A DNA stretch of 32,486 bases from a virus: positions 1-32,486 of IMG/VR virus record IMGVR_UViG_3300042691_003508; one strand, written 5' to 3'. Position 1 is the first letter of the stretch. Each line of letters starts with the position of its first letter. Made by a program: the position numbers and the translations under genes. The notes under the pieces were generated by a model. It had not been told where the DNA came from. It ran no database searches and was given only the letters and a program-made list of their open reading frames with translations. Below are positions 15,901 to 22,340 of the stretch, one piece after another.

Positions 15901-18828
15901 TAATGCGTCGTCATAAATTTGTATCTGACCCTGTAAAGAATCAAAATCTGCACCCATAATTTTTGTCATCTGCTCCCATTTTGCAGATCCAGTTCTTTCA
16001 AACTCAGAAACAAAGTCTTTTGCTAAACTTCCTTTACCAAATTGTTCTTCATATGCAGCAGCAGAACCTTTGCTTGCCATACCTCTATTAATATTTCCAC
16101 GCATGCTATAACCAAAAGCATCAGCAACTCTAAAGTCTTTTCCTCCGAGTCCTTGACTTTCCATTACATCTAATGCCTTTGCAACTGAAGGCTTTAGGCT
16201 CATCCCTCTTAATTCTTCTAAGGTTTTTACTTTTGCAGTTCCTACGTGTGAAAATTGATCTCTCCATTGCTGATCAATCTTTGGCGCATATGCACCCATT
16301 CTGCTCATGCCTTTTTCTACATCAAATCTCTTTCCTATTGAAGATATATTACCTTCAGTTACTCCACCTTCTAGTTGTCTTGCTTCATTGACGATATCTT
16401 TGAGTTCACTAATTATTGCTTCTCTGACACCCTCTAAAGTTTCCTTTGATGTATCTGCTAAAACTTTGCCAGTTCTTTTGGCATAACTTATTAATTCCTT
16501 GTCTGATAAATCTCTGATTCTTCCTAATTCATTAATTATAAAATCTTGAGTTGCTCCAGGCTTTACTGTTCCAGAGGCAAACAGTCTATCTGATTGTGAA
16601 GCAGCAATGTCGTATCTACCCTTTCTATATCCAGGAACAGAATCTGTTGCTATGGCCTGAAGTAGTGGACCATACTTTTCTGTATTATCTTTCGATACAA
16701 CTGTTTCACCTGGTTCAAGCATTGCTGGAACTTTATCGCCACTTCCAGTTCCTGGAACACTGAATACACCATCTTTATATCCTTTAACTGGAGGAGGCGT
16801 TACTGCTTTAACGCCAGGTGAAGTATTAAATAATCCAGGTGCCGATGCTGCTAAAGCCCTTGCTTGTGATGTAGCATTTGCATATGCTCCTGCCAATGCG
16901 TTTAATGCTCCAGCCTCAACATTAAATGTAGAAATAAGATTTTGATGAGATGTATGCAATGCATTTGTTTCTGCAAGATTTTCTATTTCTTGTTGAGTTA
17001 AATAGTCAAATCCTCCACCTAAGACTTGATTTGCTCCATTTAATTTTGCAATTCCACCACGTAGCATTGCAAAGAATTTAATTAAGTTAGCAACACCGTT
17101 GGCAACAAGACCTATAGACATAAGTGCTACTGGTGCAATCAATCCTAATACACCAGTAATAATTGTTACTACTTTTTTGGTTCCGTCGCTTAACCCATTA
17201 AACTTTTTAAGAATGTCTCCAATAAATTTAACAACTGGTGTTAGGGCTTCTAAAAATGCTTTTCCTATTGGAACTAATTCCAACTTTAACTGCTCTACTG
17301 TTTTCTTAAATTTAACTCCTACAGCATTTTCTACTTTTCCTAATTCTCGTTCAGATAAAATTGCTAGTTCTTCTACAGAGGCGCCAGCCAGTCTAAATGC
17401 TCTTGCTGCTTGACTTCCATCTGTAGCAACATTTTTAAACAATGTTGATAAACGTGCAAACTGGAACTTACCAAATAATTGTTCAATAGCACGAGCACGA
17501 TTTAGTGGATCAAGTGTATCTAGCGCTCTTGCAAAACCTACTACAGTTCCCTTAAGGTCACCCGCATTAGATTCAACAATTCCCTTAATATTAATCCCAA
17601 GGCCAGCAAGCATTTCGGATGCTTTGTCTGTAGGATTAATTAATGCTGCAAGTCCAGACTTTAATGCGTTAGCACCTTCTGAAGCATTGATTCCACCTTC
17701 CTTCATTGCTGTAAGGAAGAATGCAAGATCTTCTACAGATCCACCAAGTTGTTTAACAACAGGTCCAGCCTTTGGTATTGCTATTGTCAAATCTTCAATT
17801 GAAAGTACTGTTTGGTTTTCTACTGCGTTTAAAAAGTTAATCTTTTGTGCTAATTGCTCAGTTGATATTCCAAAAGCATTCTGTAGGGATATTGTTGTTT
17901 CTAAAGCCTGTTGCTGTTCAACTTGTCCAAGAACAGATAATCTGGTTGCTTGTCTTACCTGTGCCTCAAGAGCATCTCCAACAAGACCCATTGCTGCTGC
18001 AGATGAGGCCATGTCGATTGTATCTTTTGCAGCAATTCCATACTTTGTAAATTCTAGAGAAAGTCTTTTTATATCTTGTATAGCCTTTTCTGTTGCGCTA
18101 TTAGATGTAAAAGTATCACCATAAACCTTGCTAAATTTTATTAAAGCCTCTTCCATGTCCATGAAGGCACGTGAAGCAGCAGTTCCCATCATTGTTAATG
18201 GTATTGTCAAACCGACCATTAACTGACGGCCAGCCCACTGAGTGTTCTTACCAAAATTTAATAGTTGTGTTGAGCCTTGTTTTAATAACTGATTAAGAAA
18301 TTGTTGGCGCTGTGCAGCCATCTGTACTCTTGTAGCATAATCAGCATATTTTCCATTAACCATCTCAAGGTGTTTTGGAACAACCTGAAGAACCTTAACA
18401 AGTTCTCCGTTTGCATTAGTTAATTGAATATACTGAGACTGTAAAAGTTTTACACGGTCTCTACGAGCACGATTTAAGACTTCTCTTTCAGCAGCAAAAG
18501 CCTTACTGAATACCTTTGTGTCAGCAGTAGCAGCAGCAGCAGTATACCTAAAATATTCTTTTAGAGATAACTTATTTTTTTCTAAGGCATCTGTAAATGA
18601 CTTAGTGCTAGTTGCTATTTCTTTTTGGGATGCAACAAATTTTCCAGTAGCATTTATTGATTGGATTAATTGATCAGTTAAACCTTTTTGTGCATTTACT
18701 GATGCAATGTTGCCTTGAGTTAAGGCTTGATTAAATCTACTTAATGCTGCCTGTAGTTGTCTTAATTGTCTTAACGCATCTTTAGTGTCAATATTGACAT
18801 TAATATTTGCGTTTAAATCATCAGCCAA
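9976..18828 (-). CDS. Tape measure protein (2950 codons)
   Basis: Sets tail length and is ejected ahead of the DNA. About residues 190-465 are the TP901-type tape measure domain (SRAFMDMEEALIKFSKVYGD, ASEGANALKSGLAALINPTD, LDPLNRARAIEQLFGKF). Hydrophobic stretches lie near 546-583 and 1376-1435. A SPSKKSKKTGNDIGDGLIIGM motif, common in tape measures, is near 1090. Coiled coils are near 2380-2440 and 2606-2672, with TLADAITEGDISAAAAA near 2525. A Gly-rich motif ending in VPAxLxPGExxxS occurs twice, near 683-715 and 2863-2895. The start is TTG, chosen because GGGGGTG lies 6 nt upstream and the nearby ATG (18832) opens onto an immediate stop. At about 0.15 nm per residue the tail would be near 440 nm, unusually long. 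No peptidase or lysozyme active site was found. Confidence 0.96.
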   Translation of the reverse strand: MADDLNANINVNIDTKDALRQLRQLQAALSRFNQALTQGNIASVNAQKGLTDQLIQSINATGKFVASQKEIATSTKSFTDALEKNKLSLKEYFRYTAAAATADTKVFSKAFAAEREVLNRARRDRVKLLQSQYIQLTNANGELVKVLQVVPKHLEMVNGKYADYATRVQMAAQRQQFLNQLLKQGSTQLLNFGKNTQWAGRQLMVGLTIPLTMMGTAASRAFMDMEEALIKFSKVYGDTFTSNSATEKAIQDIKRLSLEFTKYGIAAKDTIDMASSAAAMGLVGDALEAQVRQATRLSVLGQVEQQQALETTISLQNAFGISTEQLAQKINFLNAVENQTVLSIEDLTIAIPKAGPVVKQLGGSVEDLAFFLTAMKEGGINASEGANALKSGLAALINPTDKASEMLAGLGINIKGIVESNAGDLKGTVVGFARALDTLDPLNRARAIEQLFGKFQFARLSTLFKNVATDGSQAARAFRLAGASVEELAILSERELGKVENAVGVKFKKTVEQLKLELVPIGKAFLEALTPVVKFIGDILKKFNGLSDGTKKVVTIITGVLGLIAPVALMSIGLVANGVANLIKFFAMLRGGIAKLNGANQVLGGGFDYLTQQEIENLAETNALHTSHQNLISTFNVEAGALNALAGAYANATSQARALAASAPGLFNTSPGVKAVTPPPVKGYKDGVFSVPGTGSGDKVPAMLEPGETVVSKDNTEKYGPLLQAIATDSVPGYRKGRYDIAASQSDRLFASGTVKPGATQDFIINELGRIRDLSDKELISYAKRTGKVLADTSKETLEGVREAIISELKDIVNEARQLEGGVTEGNISSIGKRFDVEKGMSRMGAYAPKIDQQWRDQFSHVGTAKVKTLEELRGMSLKPSVAKALDVMESQGLGGKDFRVADAFGYSMRGNINRGMASKGSAAAYEEQFGKGSLAKDFVSEFERTGSAKWEQMTKIMGADFDSLQGQIQIYDDALLEKIKLWQEQNAKKPIPDLLTDDVIHGLSAEVEAQIQTIAPEFSALIKKAKETITAIRISVSEEELQMLNQAASEAGIKTKTPFGPETGNAKVLNREARTSGQILGTTTIDGLNDGAGTASPSKKSKKTGNDIGDGLIIGMHEKEVAVKAQSDRLANAALPTASETADKVSRMDLANKAFYDDLNNEENRDIRQVLKSQDRQRRKRGVGQRKVQPIAEDQKTGSVSASIRVSSKKTIKSAKVLAEKTEQTAQAQEQAANIANQTTITMTDVKDTTQRNAEVLETTNQDLLTQGQLNDAISQTDQDRSEILDKTQQVEQETLQAKQEELDAARINAQQAMDQASIPDGAQTLIDPATGEMIPYGASSPIMTSKERKMAKKKALAEKRGLRKEKVQRFSGKVSGGLGVAAMAAGALGAPTGVTAALGTGAMVAQFAPMLAGMGPVGWAVTAIAALGVGAKVLNDKLTKAAEATATYVKQTSITAGLLKKIGEQQGTVGASEIMSKRRGGSAFGLYNEAARKGTDASERFMSGEAGQQMQKTFTEVLQKQGMDVATKTFAMQLAGAVSDGTISGKLASDIAYQLGVNLKDSSITMQVDGYLRSLIGRDGEDLTKDPLAVRTRIANVADIRSQDALSKLQSGDQGSNSIWSQIGTLGLIGKASGSGLAAEFAASSSNAIEVAQAQADAMALYYEDQIKSLEAQKAATTDKQKQLEIETKIKAMQDQQIAGMQRMNSLVAARLESAVSGFNENINSGQTGLGWLSDVGRREDAYFDALKGNVKGKYKGTAFEGSAQQALNTLARSDEDPSFMKTDRTMDIAAAKSFEAKMQLVMESGQMNPDQVNTILEIFKGNLKEADALVNIGMRTVGGQKTAELFGFFKNFKDKKSSQLNIGALIRLSKSNPQQFDSVSNAMALLQQSDGLEIDMEAYIKTVGLPGLIALSEKLNNIEALKSPITKEVVTKFGQDNNVNMQGVIDNWDYYGAMPDVVQKEALQTYTALYDNLIHFENEDARRAWATKQAELEAQGAGAKGSKEYEDVYKTRFEYYTAGTLNDPTQAAKIANQQTEAKYGSIETIKANIPPAGPKDAGKGNNPLDFLDSLAMRIKNVRDGAFDATKPLQSMIAAFTSKKAQKDASKMFTIFDGLQQRMLKMKVPKEFRDMIMGMSSEDFSKLANLKGDKAIFKFAEGKPKTKSNITGLTKTGQAIMQTYREAQAGEYQLAQKETVQNIKDQNTAFNQLVASGMSATEALAVVEDQAVASAVAAGAVGKTGSTEMKQFVKDIKEANSALERQKVINDMINKNEEFKLLQQMPQLASSLKATGMSVEQIDEVLNDPQLAKVLIEDLKDGKIDAKEIADYLNSIPARKVIEIQTKMNKGDFAGAAAEGRDIVDQMFDIQERLIRTGADPRSTAMVDKMKANTKEIKAAENAARALRKQIEDINEEISDMQREIEINYTRPIEDMNEKISDFNRTLEVGGEYEIGGKKMNLDFKLSNRYMEQLNQESNKLSNDLQVISHQSDAINEKYDKQAESLRKVAEINDQITKQQQNQLTLADAITEGDISAAAAAVQQSRADASGMFQDQAMAALEQSRTNELNALVGPESGLTQEQIQERQYQIQQELYRIETSPERTAIKAEMLRLEDEIYKLEELREAKLLEIRKKEDEIYDIQEKQLEPLERKIDDLTYENQLLQDQIDALVEQITVLGMNRDEWERVKAKIDASALAAQNFGAALAGLLAAVNAINSAWDATLAKIQSYSSMSSPAVSPIVKQAEEILDTAKKNDAEAKDKVDAATNLANAQAYVNKINADAKTASGRNYVTDAQMDKALAAADSKYGTNLYGGNATKAPIVDEQTKIAAMRAAANPTPKPTYTGYRINDRSSGGLIIRGYANGGRIKPIGTDTVPALLTPGEFIMSRYAVNSYGLDKMKAINNGDSIGESVYNYSINVNVKSDAKPDEIANAVMVQLKRIDSQRITGVRI

Positions 18829-18850
18829 TCATGACACCCCCAATATTTAT

Positions 18851-19180
18851 TTATTTAACTGAATTTAAAAGACCTGTAGATTCAGACAACTGCATTCCAG
18901 ATGCTGCATCGATAACCTTGTATACTGTTGGAAGATCAAGATTATCCTCAATGATCTCTCTGTTATCTGCAAATGCTGGTAGGTACTGCTTAAATGCAAT
19001 CTGAACACAATCCAATAAAACGTCCATAGACTTTGTATTATCGTCTGCTACATCAGCCAATTGACTAAACTTTGCAAGGAACGGCTTAAGTAAAGAAATT
19101 TTTAGTGGCTTAACTTCAAACTTTGTTCCATCAATTAAAGATAGTTCATTCTTAGACTGAGTGTTAGTTTTTGAACTCAT
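18851..19180 (-). CDS. Tail assembly chaperone, short form
   Basis: Protein of 109 residues between the long chaperone gene and the tape measure gene. It aligns along almost its whole length with the first 95 or so residues of the upstream gene: both have a DG strand near the N-terminus, then PLKI..L, a conserved Cys and Gln-x-x-Pro region (IAFKQYLP versus CMEQFKP), and ED..DL...YK..D...G at the end. In most siphophages a short chaperone (gpG) and its frameshifted extension (gpGT) coat the tape measure during tail assembly. Here the short form appears as a separate gene. GGGAGG lies 5 nt before the ATG, and an extended -10 lies further upstream, so it can be expressed on its own. Confidence 0.82.
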   Translation of the reverse strand: MSSKTNTQSKNELSLIDGTKFEVKPLKISLLKPFLAKFSQLADVADDNTKSMDVLLDCVQIAFKQYLPAFADNREIIEDNLDLPTVYKVIDAASGMQLSESTGLLNSVK

Positions 19181-19205
19181 TTTTCCTCCCGAGATATGTT
19201 AATTA

Positions 19206-19214
19206 ATTATACCA
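19206..19214 (-). promoter_or_regulatory. Extended -10 promoter for short chaperone (with leader)
   Basis: TGGTATAAT on the minus strand, about 25 nt before the ATG at 19180. Unlike the leaderless sites, it leaves room for a short 5' leader, and that leader carries a strong Shine-Dalgarno (GGGAGG, 19181-19190 region). A weak 5-bp stem (CGACT/AGTCG, 19219-19237) overlaps the stop of the upstream gene; it has no U tract and I do not call it a terminator. Confidence 0.5.
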
Positions 19215-19230
19215 TAGTCGACTTTTATTT

Positions 19231-19917
19231 TTAGTCGGTTATTTCTTCATAGTCTAGGCCCATACCTATACCAAAGCCTGCTTGTTGTGCATTAATGCCT
19301 TGTAGGGCCATGATGTCTGATGAATCTTTTGCCTTGCCCTTACTGAATACCCTGGCCTTCAGGTCTTCCCATTCATTTGTTTTTTTAACTTTCTTATCTA
19401 AATCTATACCCTGGATTGCAGCAAAAAATTTTTTTTCTTCATAGTCAGATTCTCGTTTTTGAGTCAATAGCCCCATCAACTCTGGTAAGGAAATAGATTT
19501 TTCCAATTCTTCATAATTTTTCCATATTCCTAAAAGTAGAACCTCTGATTCTAATTTTGCTATATCTAGATCTTCCCAACTAGAACCACCCTTTGTGGCT
19601 TGATCTTTAACAGTTTCTTCTGAGTCTTGTTTAATCTTAATTCCAGCGCCTATGTCTAATATTTTATAGATTGCATCTAAATCAATGTAATCTTCTAAAA
19701 CCTCAACACTCGTAGAAATTTCTGGCTTAAACTGTTCCATACAAACTCGTGCACATTGTGTTAATGCAATTATTGCATCTATATCATTTCTTGCTACCTT
19801 GACATTTTCAAAAACAATCATTAATTTTCTTAAATATTTTATCTTTAGTGGAGATAGTTCTATAATAGATCCGTCAGATAATGTTAAATCTAATGTTTTG
19901 TAAATTTGAGTTGCCAT
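19231..19917 (-). CDS. Tail assembly chaperone, long form
   Basis: Protein of 228 residues. The first 95 residues form a chaperone domain paralogous to the downstream 109-residue protein. The remaining part, starting about SSWEDLDIAKLESEV, carries LPELMGLLTQKRESDYEEKKFFAAIQGIDLDK, the kind of segment seen in the frameshift extension (T part) of tail chaperones. It thus looks like a complete GT fusion in one reading frame, needing no frameshift. A run of A8T6 at codons for EEKKFF is a possible slippage point. There is no Shine-Dalgarno; an extended -10 ends 6 nt before the ATG, and a terminator separates it from the tail tube gene, so it is probably translated from a leaderless mRNA. Confidence 0.83.
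   Translation of the reverse strand: MATQIYKTLDLTLSDGSIIELSPLKIKYLRKLMIVFENVKVARNDIDAIIALTQCARVCMEQFKPEISTSVEVLEDYIDLDAIYKILDIGAGIKIKQDSEETVKDQATKGGSSWEDLDIAKLESEVLLLGIWKNYEELEKSISLPELMGLLTQKRESDYEEKKFFAAIQGIDLDKKVKKTNEWEDLKARVFSKGKAKDSSDIMALQGINAQQAGFGIGMGLDYEEITD
19423..19436 (-). other. A8T6 homopolymer run in chaperone gene (possible slippage site)
   Basis: On the coding strand the codons GAA GAA AAA AAA TTT TTT form A8 followed by T6. A -1 shift here reaches a stop after about 11 codons and a +1 shift after about 7, so either would yield a truncated chaperone near 170 residues that keeps the N-terminal domain. Nothing besides the run itself supports use. Confidence 0.25.
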
Positions 19918-19923
19918 ATATTA

Positions 19924-19932
19924 ATTATACCA
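19924..19932 (-). promoter_or_regulatory. Extended -10 promoter, predicted leaderless start of long chaperone
   Basis: TGGTATAAT on the minus strand; the hexamer ends 6 nt before the ATG at 19917. The upstream neighbour is a terminator hairpin whose U-rich tail runs into this element, so no normal -35 is available. Spacing predicts transcription starting at the A of the ATG. Confidence 0.65.
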
Positions 19933-19963
19933 AACAGAAAAGCCCAACCTTTTTGGTTGGGCT
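19931..19963 (-). terminator. Intrinsic terminator after major tail tube gene
   Basis: Perfect 9-bp stem AGCCCAACC / GGTTGGGCT (19941-19963) with a 5-nt A loop, followed on the minus strand by TTTCTGTTT. It starts about 20 nt after the stop of the tail tube gene. The opposite strand also has a T-rich run after the stem, so it could act in both directions. Confidence 0.85.
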
Positions 19964-19983
19964 AATCTTTTTATTAAATTGTA

Positions 19984-20589
19984 TTATGCACTAACTGTGC
20001 GGTCAATAATCTTACCGTAAGATCCTGTTGAATCTTCTGGAAGAAGACGGAATGAAACTTCAAACATTGTAGCCTCATCACGCTTTGCCGATACGGTTAC
20101 ATTCTCAATTGAGAGTGCACGATATGCAACATATACACGTTCCTTATTAGAACCTTCTTCGCAATCACCAGTTCCTGGACCTACTGCAACGAGACCACGT
20201 TCGACGGGGCACTCACCAAGAGTACCTGCCTTCATATTGAAGACACCATCTTCGAGATCTGAATCAGCACCAGCAACGGCAATCAAAAGATTCTCCAAAG
20301 TAGATTCAGCAAATGTTGTGTTTAGATTAACTTGCATGCCTTGCTTGAACAACTTAGCAACGTCAAGAACCTGGTCAACAGCAACCTCACCGAAGTCTGG
20401 CTGGAAAGAAATTTCCAAACCATTCATAGTATATCCAAGGTTACGGAAATCTGTGTCCGCATCCATGGTTGTAGCATACTTGGTACCTGAAACGAATGAT
20501 GGGTTTCCACCAACGCCTAGAGCACCAGCCTTGTGCACCCAAAGTTGGGCTGCACCGACGATAATATTATTACTATTACCTAGAGCCAT
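19984..20589 (-). CDS. Major tail tube protein
   Basis: Protein of 201 residues that would polymerise into the tail tube. Features are an N-terminal MALGNSNNIIVGAAQLWVH strand, a loop, YTMNGLEISFQPDFGEVAVDQVLDVAKLF (the strand-helix pattern of siphophage tube proteins), and a C-terminal sheet VYVAYRALSIENVTVSAKRDEATMFEVSFRLLPE. Position before the chaperones and tape measure supports this. The Shine-Dalgarno is good (GAGGTG, 6 nt spacing). Base composition and codons look more GC-rich than in the surrounding minor tail genes, as expected for a very highly expressed virion protein. It is flanked by a stem-loop upstream and a strong terminator downstream, making it close to a one-gene transcription unit. 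Confidence 0.9.
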   Translation of the reverse strand: MALGNSNNIIVGAAQLWVHKAGALGVGGNPSFVSGTKYATTMDADTDFRNLGYTMNGLEISFQPDFGEVAVDQVLDVAKLFKQGMQVNLNTTFAESTLENLLIAVAGADSDLEDGVFNMKAGTLGECPVERGLVAVGPGTGDCEEGSNKERVYVAYRALSIENVTVSAKRDEATMFEVSFRLLPEDSTGSYGKIIDRTVSA

Positions 20590-20624
20590 TTAATTCACCT
20601 CTTTTTTTTCTATAGAAATTAAAG

Positions 20625-20644
20625 GGCAGTGTTTCCTCACTGCC
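20625..20644 (-). other. Stem-loop upstream of tail tube gene
   Basis: Perfect 7-bp stem GGCAGTG / CACTGCC with a 6-nt loop in the 70-nt gap between the tail terminator and tail tube genes. It is followed on the minus strand by CCTTTAATTTC, a weak U tract, so it may be a partial terminator for the neck operon or an mRNA-stabilising or processing hairpin. A TATAAT (20646-20651) just upstream would place a start site inside the stem, which makes it doubtful as the promoter. Confidence 0.55.
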
Positions 20645-20645
20645 A

Positions 20646-20651
20646 ATTATA
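20646..20651 (-). promoter_or_regulatory. Possible -10 element for tail tube gene
   Basis: TTGTATAAT on the minus strand, 9 nt beyond the stop of the upstream gene. The TG is directly next to the hexamer rather than one base away, and no -35 is seen. A start about 7 nt downstream would begin within the stem-loop. Kept as a weak candidate because a strongly expressed gene follows. Confidence 0.35.
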
Positions 20652-20659
20652 CAACCCTT

Positions 20660-21220
20660 TTATGAAATTATAGTATTGTTATATGTACGCTTGCCGTCTG
20701 AATTTTTGCCTTCTCCTATAGAGTGATAGCAATAACTAATAATTATCTTATTACCAGCATAGGTTCTGGCTGTACCAAAATCTACAATATCCCTTGCCTC
20801 TTCTAGTTGGTATATTGTAAAATCATGAAAATATACTGGAAGGAATTCTTTTCCACCCTTAACATATAGTCCATTTTCATTTAATTTTCCTTGAAGCCAC
20901 GCATTTATTTCTTGTGCTGACTCATCGCCTCTATCAAGAAGATCTTGGACTATTTGCGTTGTCTCTATTAGTGCCTCTGGATCTCCTGATGTCTTATAAA
21001 AATAATATAATAACTGTTCATCCTTGATGTGTGGAAAAGATTTACGACGCATCCTAAACATCCTATCAAACACACAAAACAAACCTTCTGGAAACTGTTC
21101 TGTTAGTTGTTCAATGCTAGATGGAGATGTTGGGAAAAATGGAACATTCCAGCCAAATCTGGTATCTACTTTTTCTGCCAAATAATCATTAACAAATATT
21201 GGTGGATAGGAAATAGCCAT
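20660..21220 (-). CDS. Tail terminator-like protein
   Basis: Protein of 186 residues starting MAISYPPIFVNDYLAEKV. The ATG at 21220 shares a base with the upstream stop (TAATG) and is preferred over a start 30 nt earlier. The last gene before the tail tube gene in siphophages is usually the tail terminator, which caps the tube. The C-terminal sheet (FLPVYFHDFTIYQLEEARDI, KIIISYCYHSIGEG) fits the alpha/beta fold of such proteins but I see no diagnostic motif. The central part (IEQLTEQFPEGLFCVFDRMFRMRRKSFPHIKDEQLLYYFYKT) is longer than in minimal terminators. Role is inferred mainly from order: adaptor, stopper, gp10-like, terminator, tube. Confidence 0.7.
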   Translation of the reverse strand: MAISYPPIFVNDYLAEKVDTRFGWNVPFFPTSPSSIEQLTEQFPEGLFCVFDRMFRMRRKSFPHIKDEQLLYYFYKTSGDPEALIETTQIVQDLLDRGDESAQEINAWLQGKLNENGLYVKGGKEFLPVYFHDFTIYQLEEARDIVDFGTARTYAGNKIIISYCYHSIGEGKNSDGKRTYNNTIIS

Positions 21221-21894
21221 TATCTCATCACCCCAGCCTCTGCAACCCACTTATAACCAGCACTTAGACCAACGCTTCTTCCGCCCTTTATGCCAGCAGG
21301 TAGGTTTGCTTTATAACTTTTTGGTCTAGCAAAATATTCTCTAAGACCACTACTCTTTAAAAATGCTTGTGTAAAATAGTTTTTAAAAAAAGACTCAAAT
21401 GTATTTTTAAACTGATTTTGAGTTATTCCACCAGGGTTGTCTACGGTTACTTGTTTCTTTGTGTATACAACATCACCATTATCTTCAAACCTTAAAACTT
21501 CACCATTCTTTGGTTTAATTGTAACACTTATTCCATTTTCCATAATAAATGCTTTTTCTCTAAATGGCTCTGTAGATCCACTCTTAACAGTAGATGATTG
21601 CTTAAAAGAAGAAATAAAAGAAATACCATTTTTATTTGCAACATATTCTATATCAAATAATCTAGCATTAGGACTTCCAGTTTGATACCATTCATATACG
21701 TGGTGTAATGCTTCTGGATTTACTCTTGCATTTGAGTCTATAAACTGTGACGCTAACTCTGACACATCTGAGCCTAGACTAACCAAAAACTTTCTTTTAC
21801 CATTCTGCATACCGTCTAAAAATCCTACAGAGTAATCTATTAGATTATTCATTTGCTTTTTAAATAATTTATTATCAAACCTAGTAGTAATCAT
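21220..21894 (-). CDS. HK97 gp10-like tail completion / neck protein
   Basis: Protein of 224 residues. The N-terminal helix (RFDNKLFKKQMNNLIDY) is followed by DVSELASQFIDSNARVNPEALHHVYEWYQTGSPNARLFD, which resembles HK97 gp10-like proteins where a helix leads into a conserved His and a W/Y motif. A beta-hairpin with an insert GEVLRFEDNGDVVYTKKQVTVDNPGG is typical of these neck proteins. The ATG overlaps the upstream stop (ATGA). It probably acts at the tail-head junction during tail completion. Family call moderate, position supportive. Confidence 0.75.
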   Translation of the reverse strand: MITTRFDNKLFKKQMNNLIDYSVGFLDGMQNGKRKFLVSLGSDVSELASQFIDSNARVNPEALHHVYEWYQTGSPNARLFDIEYVANKNGISFISSFKQSSTVKSGSTEPFREKAFIMENGISVTIKPKNGEVLRFEDNGDVVYTKKQVTVDNPGGITQNQFKNTFESFFKNYFTQAFLKSSGLREYFARPKSYKANLPAGIKGGRSVGLSAGYKWVAEAGVMR

Positions 21895-22340
21895 ATATCT
21901 ACCGCCTGGTTTTCAGATCTACGAATAACTAACTTGTAATATTCAACATTTCCAAATGGGCCAGCAAACGGATCTTGTGCTGCTATTTCAAATATTGTAG
22001 ACTTTCCAGAACGTGGCCCAGATGTCTCTAGATAGATTTCATTACAGTTTTTATCACGAATATTTGTTATGATTACATTTGTTATTGAATTTTTTGCTTC
22101 TTTGCTAGAAAGTCTAATATCTGTTTTGCATCTTCCAAGTAATAATTTTTCTTGCGTAATATTAATGTTTGGTGTTACTTCTTCTTTAAAAGCAGTACCT
22201 GCTGGAGCAAATGAACAAGCAATTGTACGATCTAATATCCAAGTTTTTTTAACATTTCCATAAGCACCTTGATCAACTATTGGATGGTAAACGTCTGCTT
22301 GCATAGGAAATGCGAAGTCTGGAGTTTCGCATATAACCAT
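21891..22340 (-). CDS. Head closure / stopper protein
   Basis: Protein of 149 residues with mostly beta-strand content: MQADVYHPIVDQGAYGNVKKTWILDRTIACSFAP near the start and GNVEYYKLVIRR at the end, with a mid-protein segment ITNVIITNIRDKN. Small beta-barrel stopper proteins seal the portal after packaging, and this gene occupies their usual place between the adaptor and gp10-like genes. Its ATG overlaps the preceding stop (TAATG) with AGGAG upstream. I see no unique motif, so the name rests on order, size and beta content. Confidence 0.7.
   Translation of the reverse strand: MVICETPDFAFPMQADVYHPIVDQGAYGNVKKTWILDRTIACSFAPAGTAFKEEVTPNINITQEKLLLGRCKTDIRLSSKEAKNSITNVIITNIRDKNCNEIYLETSGPRSGKSTIFEIAAQDPFAGPFGNVEYYKLVIRRSENQAVDI

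Noticed and set aside
18830-18832. ATG just upstream of the tape measure gene
   Set aside because: Reads ATG ATT GGC TGA, an immediate stop; the TTG at 18828 in the long frame has the better Shine-Dalgarno spacing.
19219-19237. Small inverted repeat CGACT/AGTCG at the end of the long chaperone gene
   Set aside because: Only 5 bp with a 9-nt loop and no U tract; not convincing as a terminator.
19650-19680. ATTAAAC, a classic -1 frameshift heptamer, near the end of the chaperone N-terminal domain
   Set aside because: Out of register: the reading frame is ATT AAA CAA, so the needed A TTA AAC codon phase is absent.
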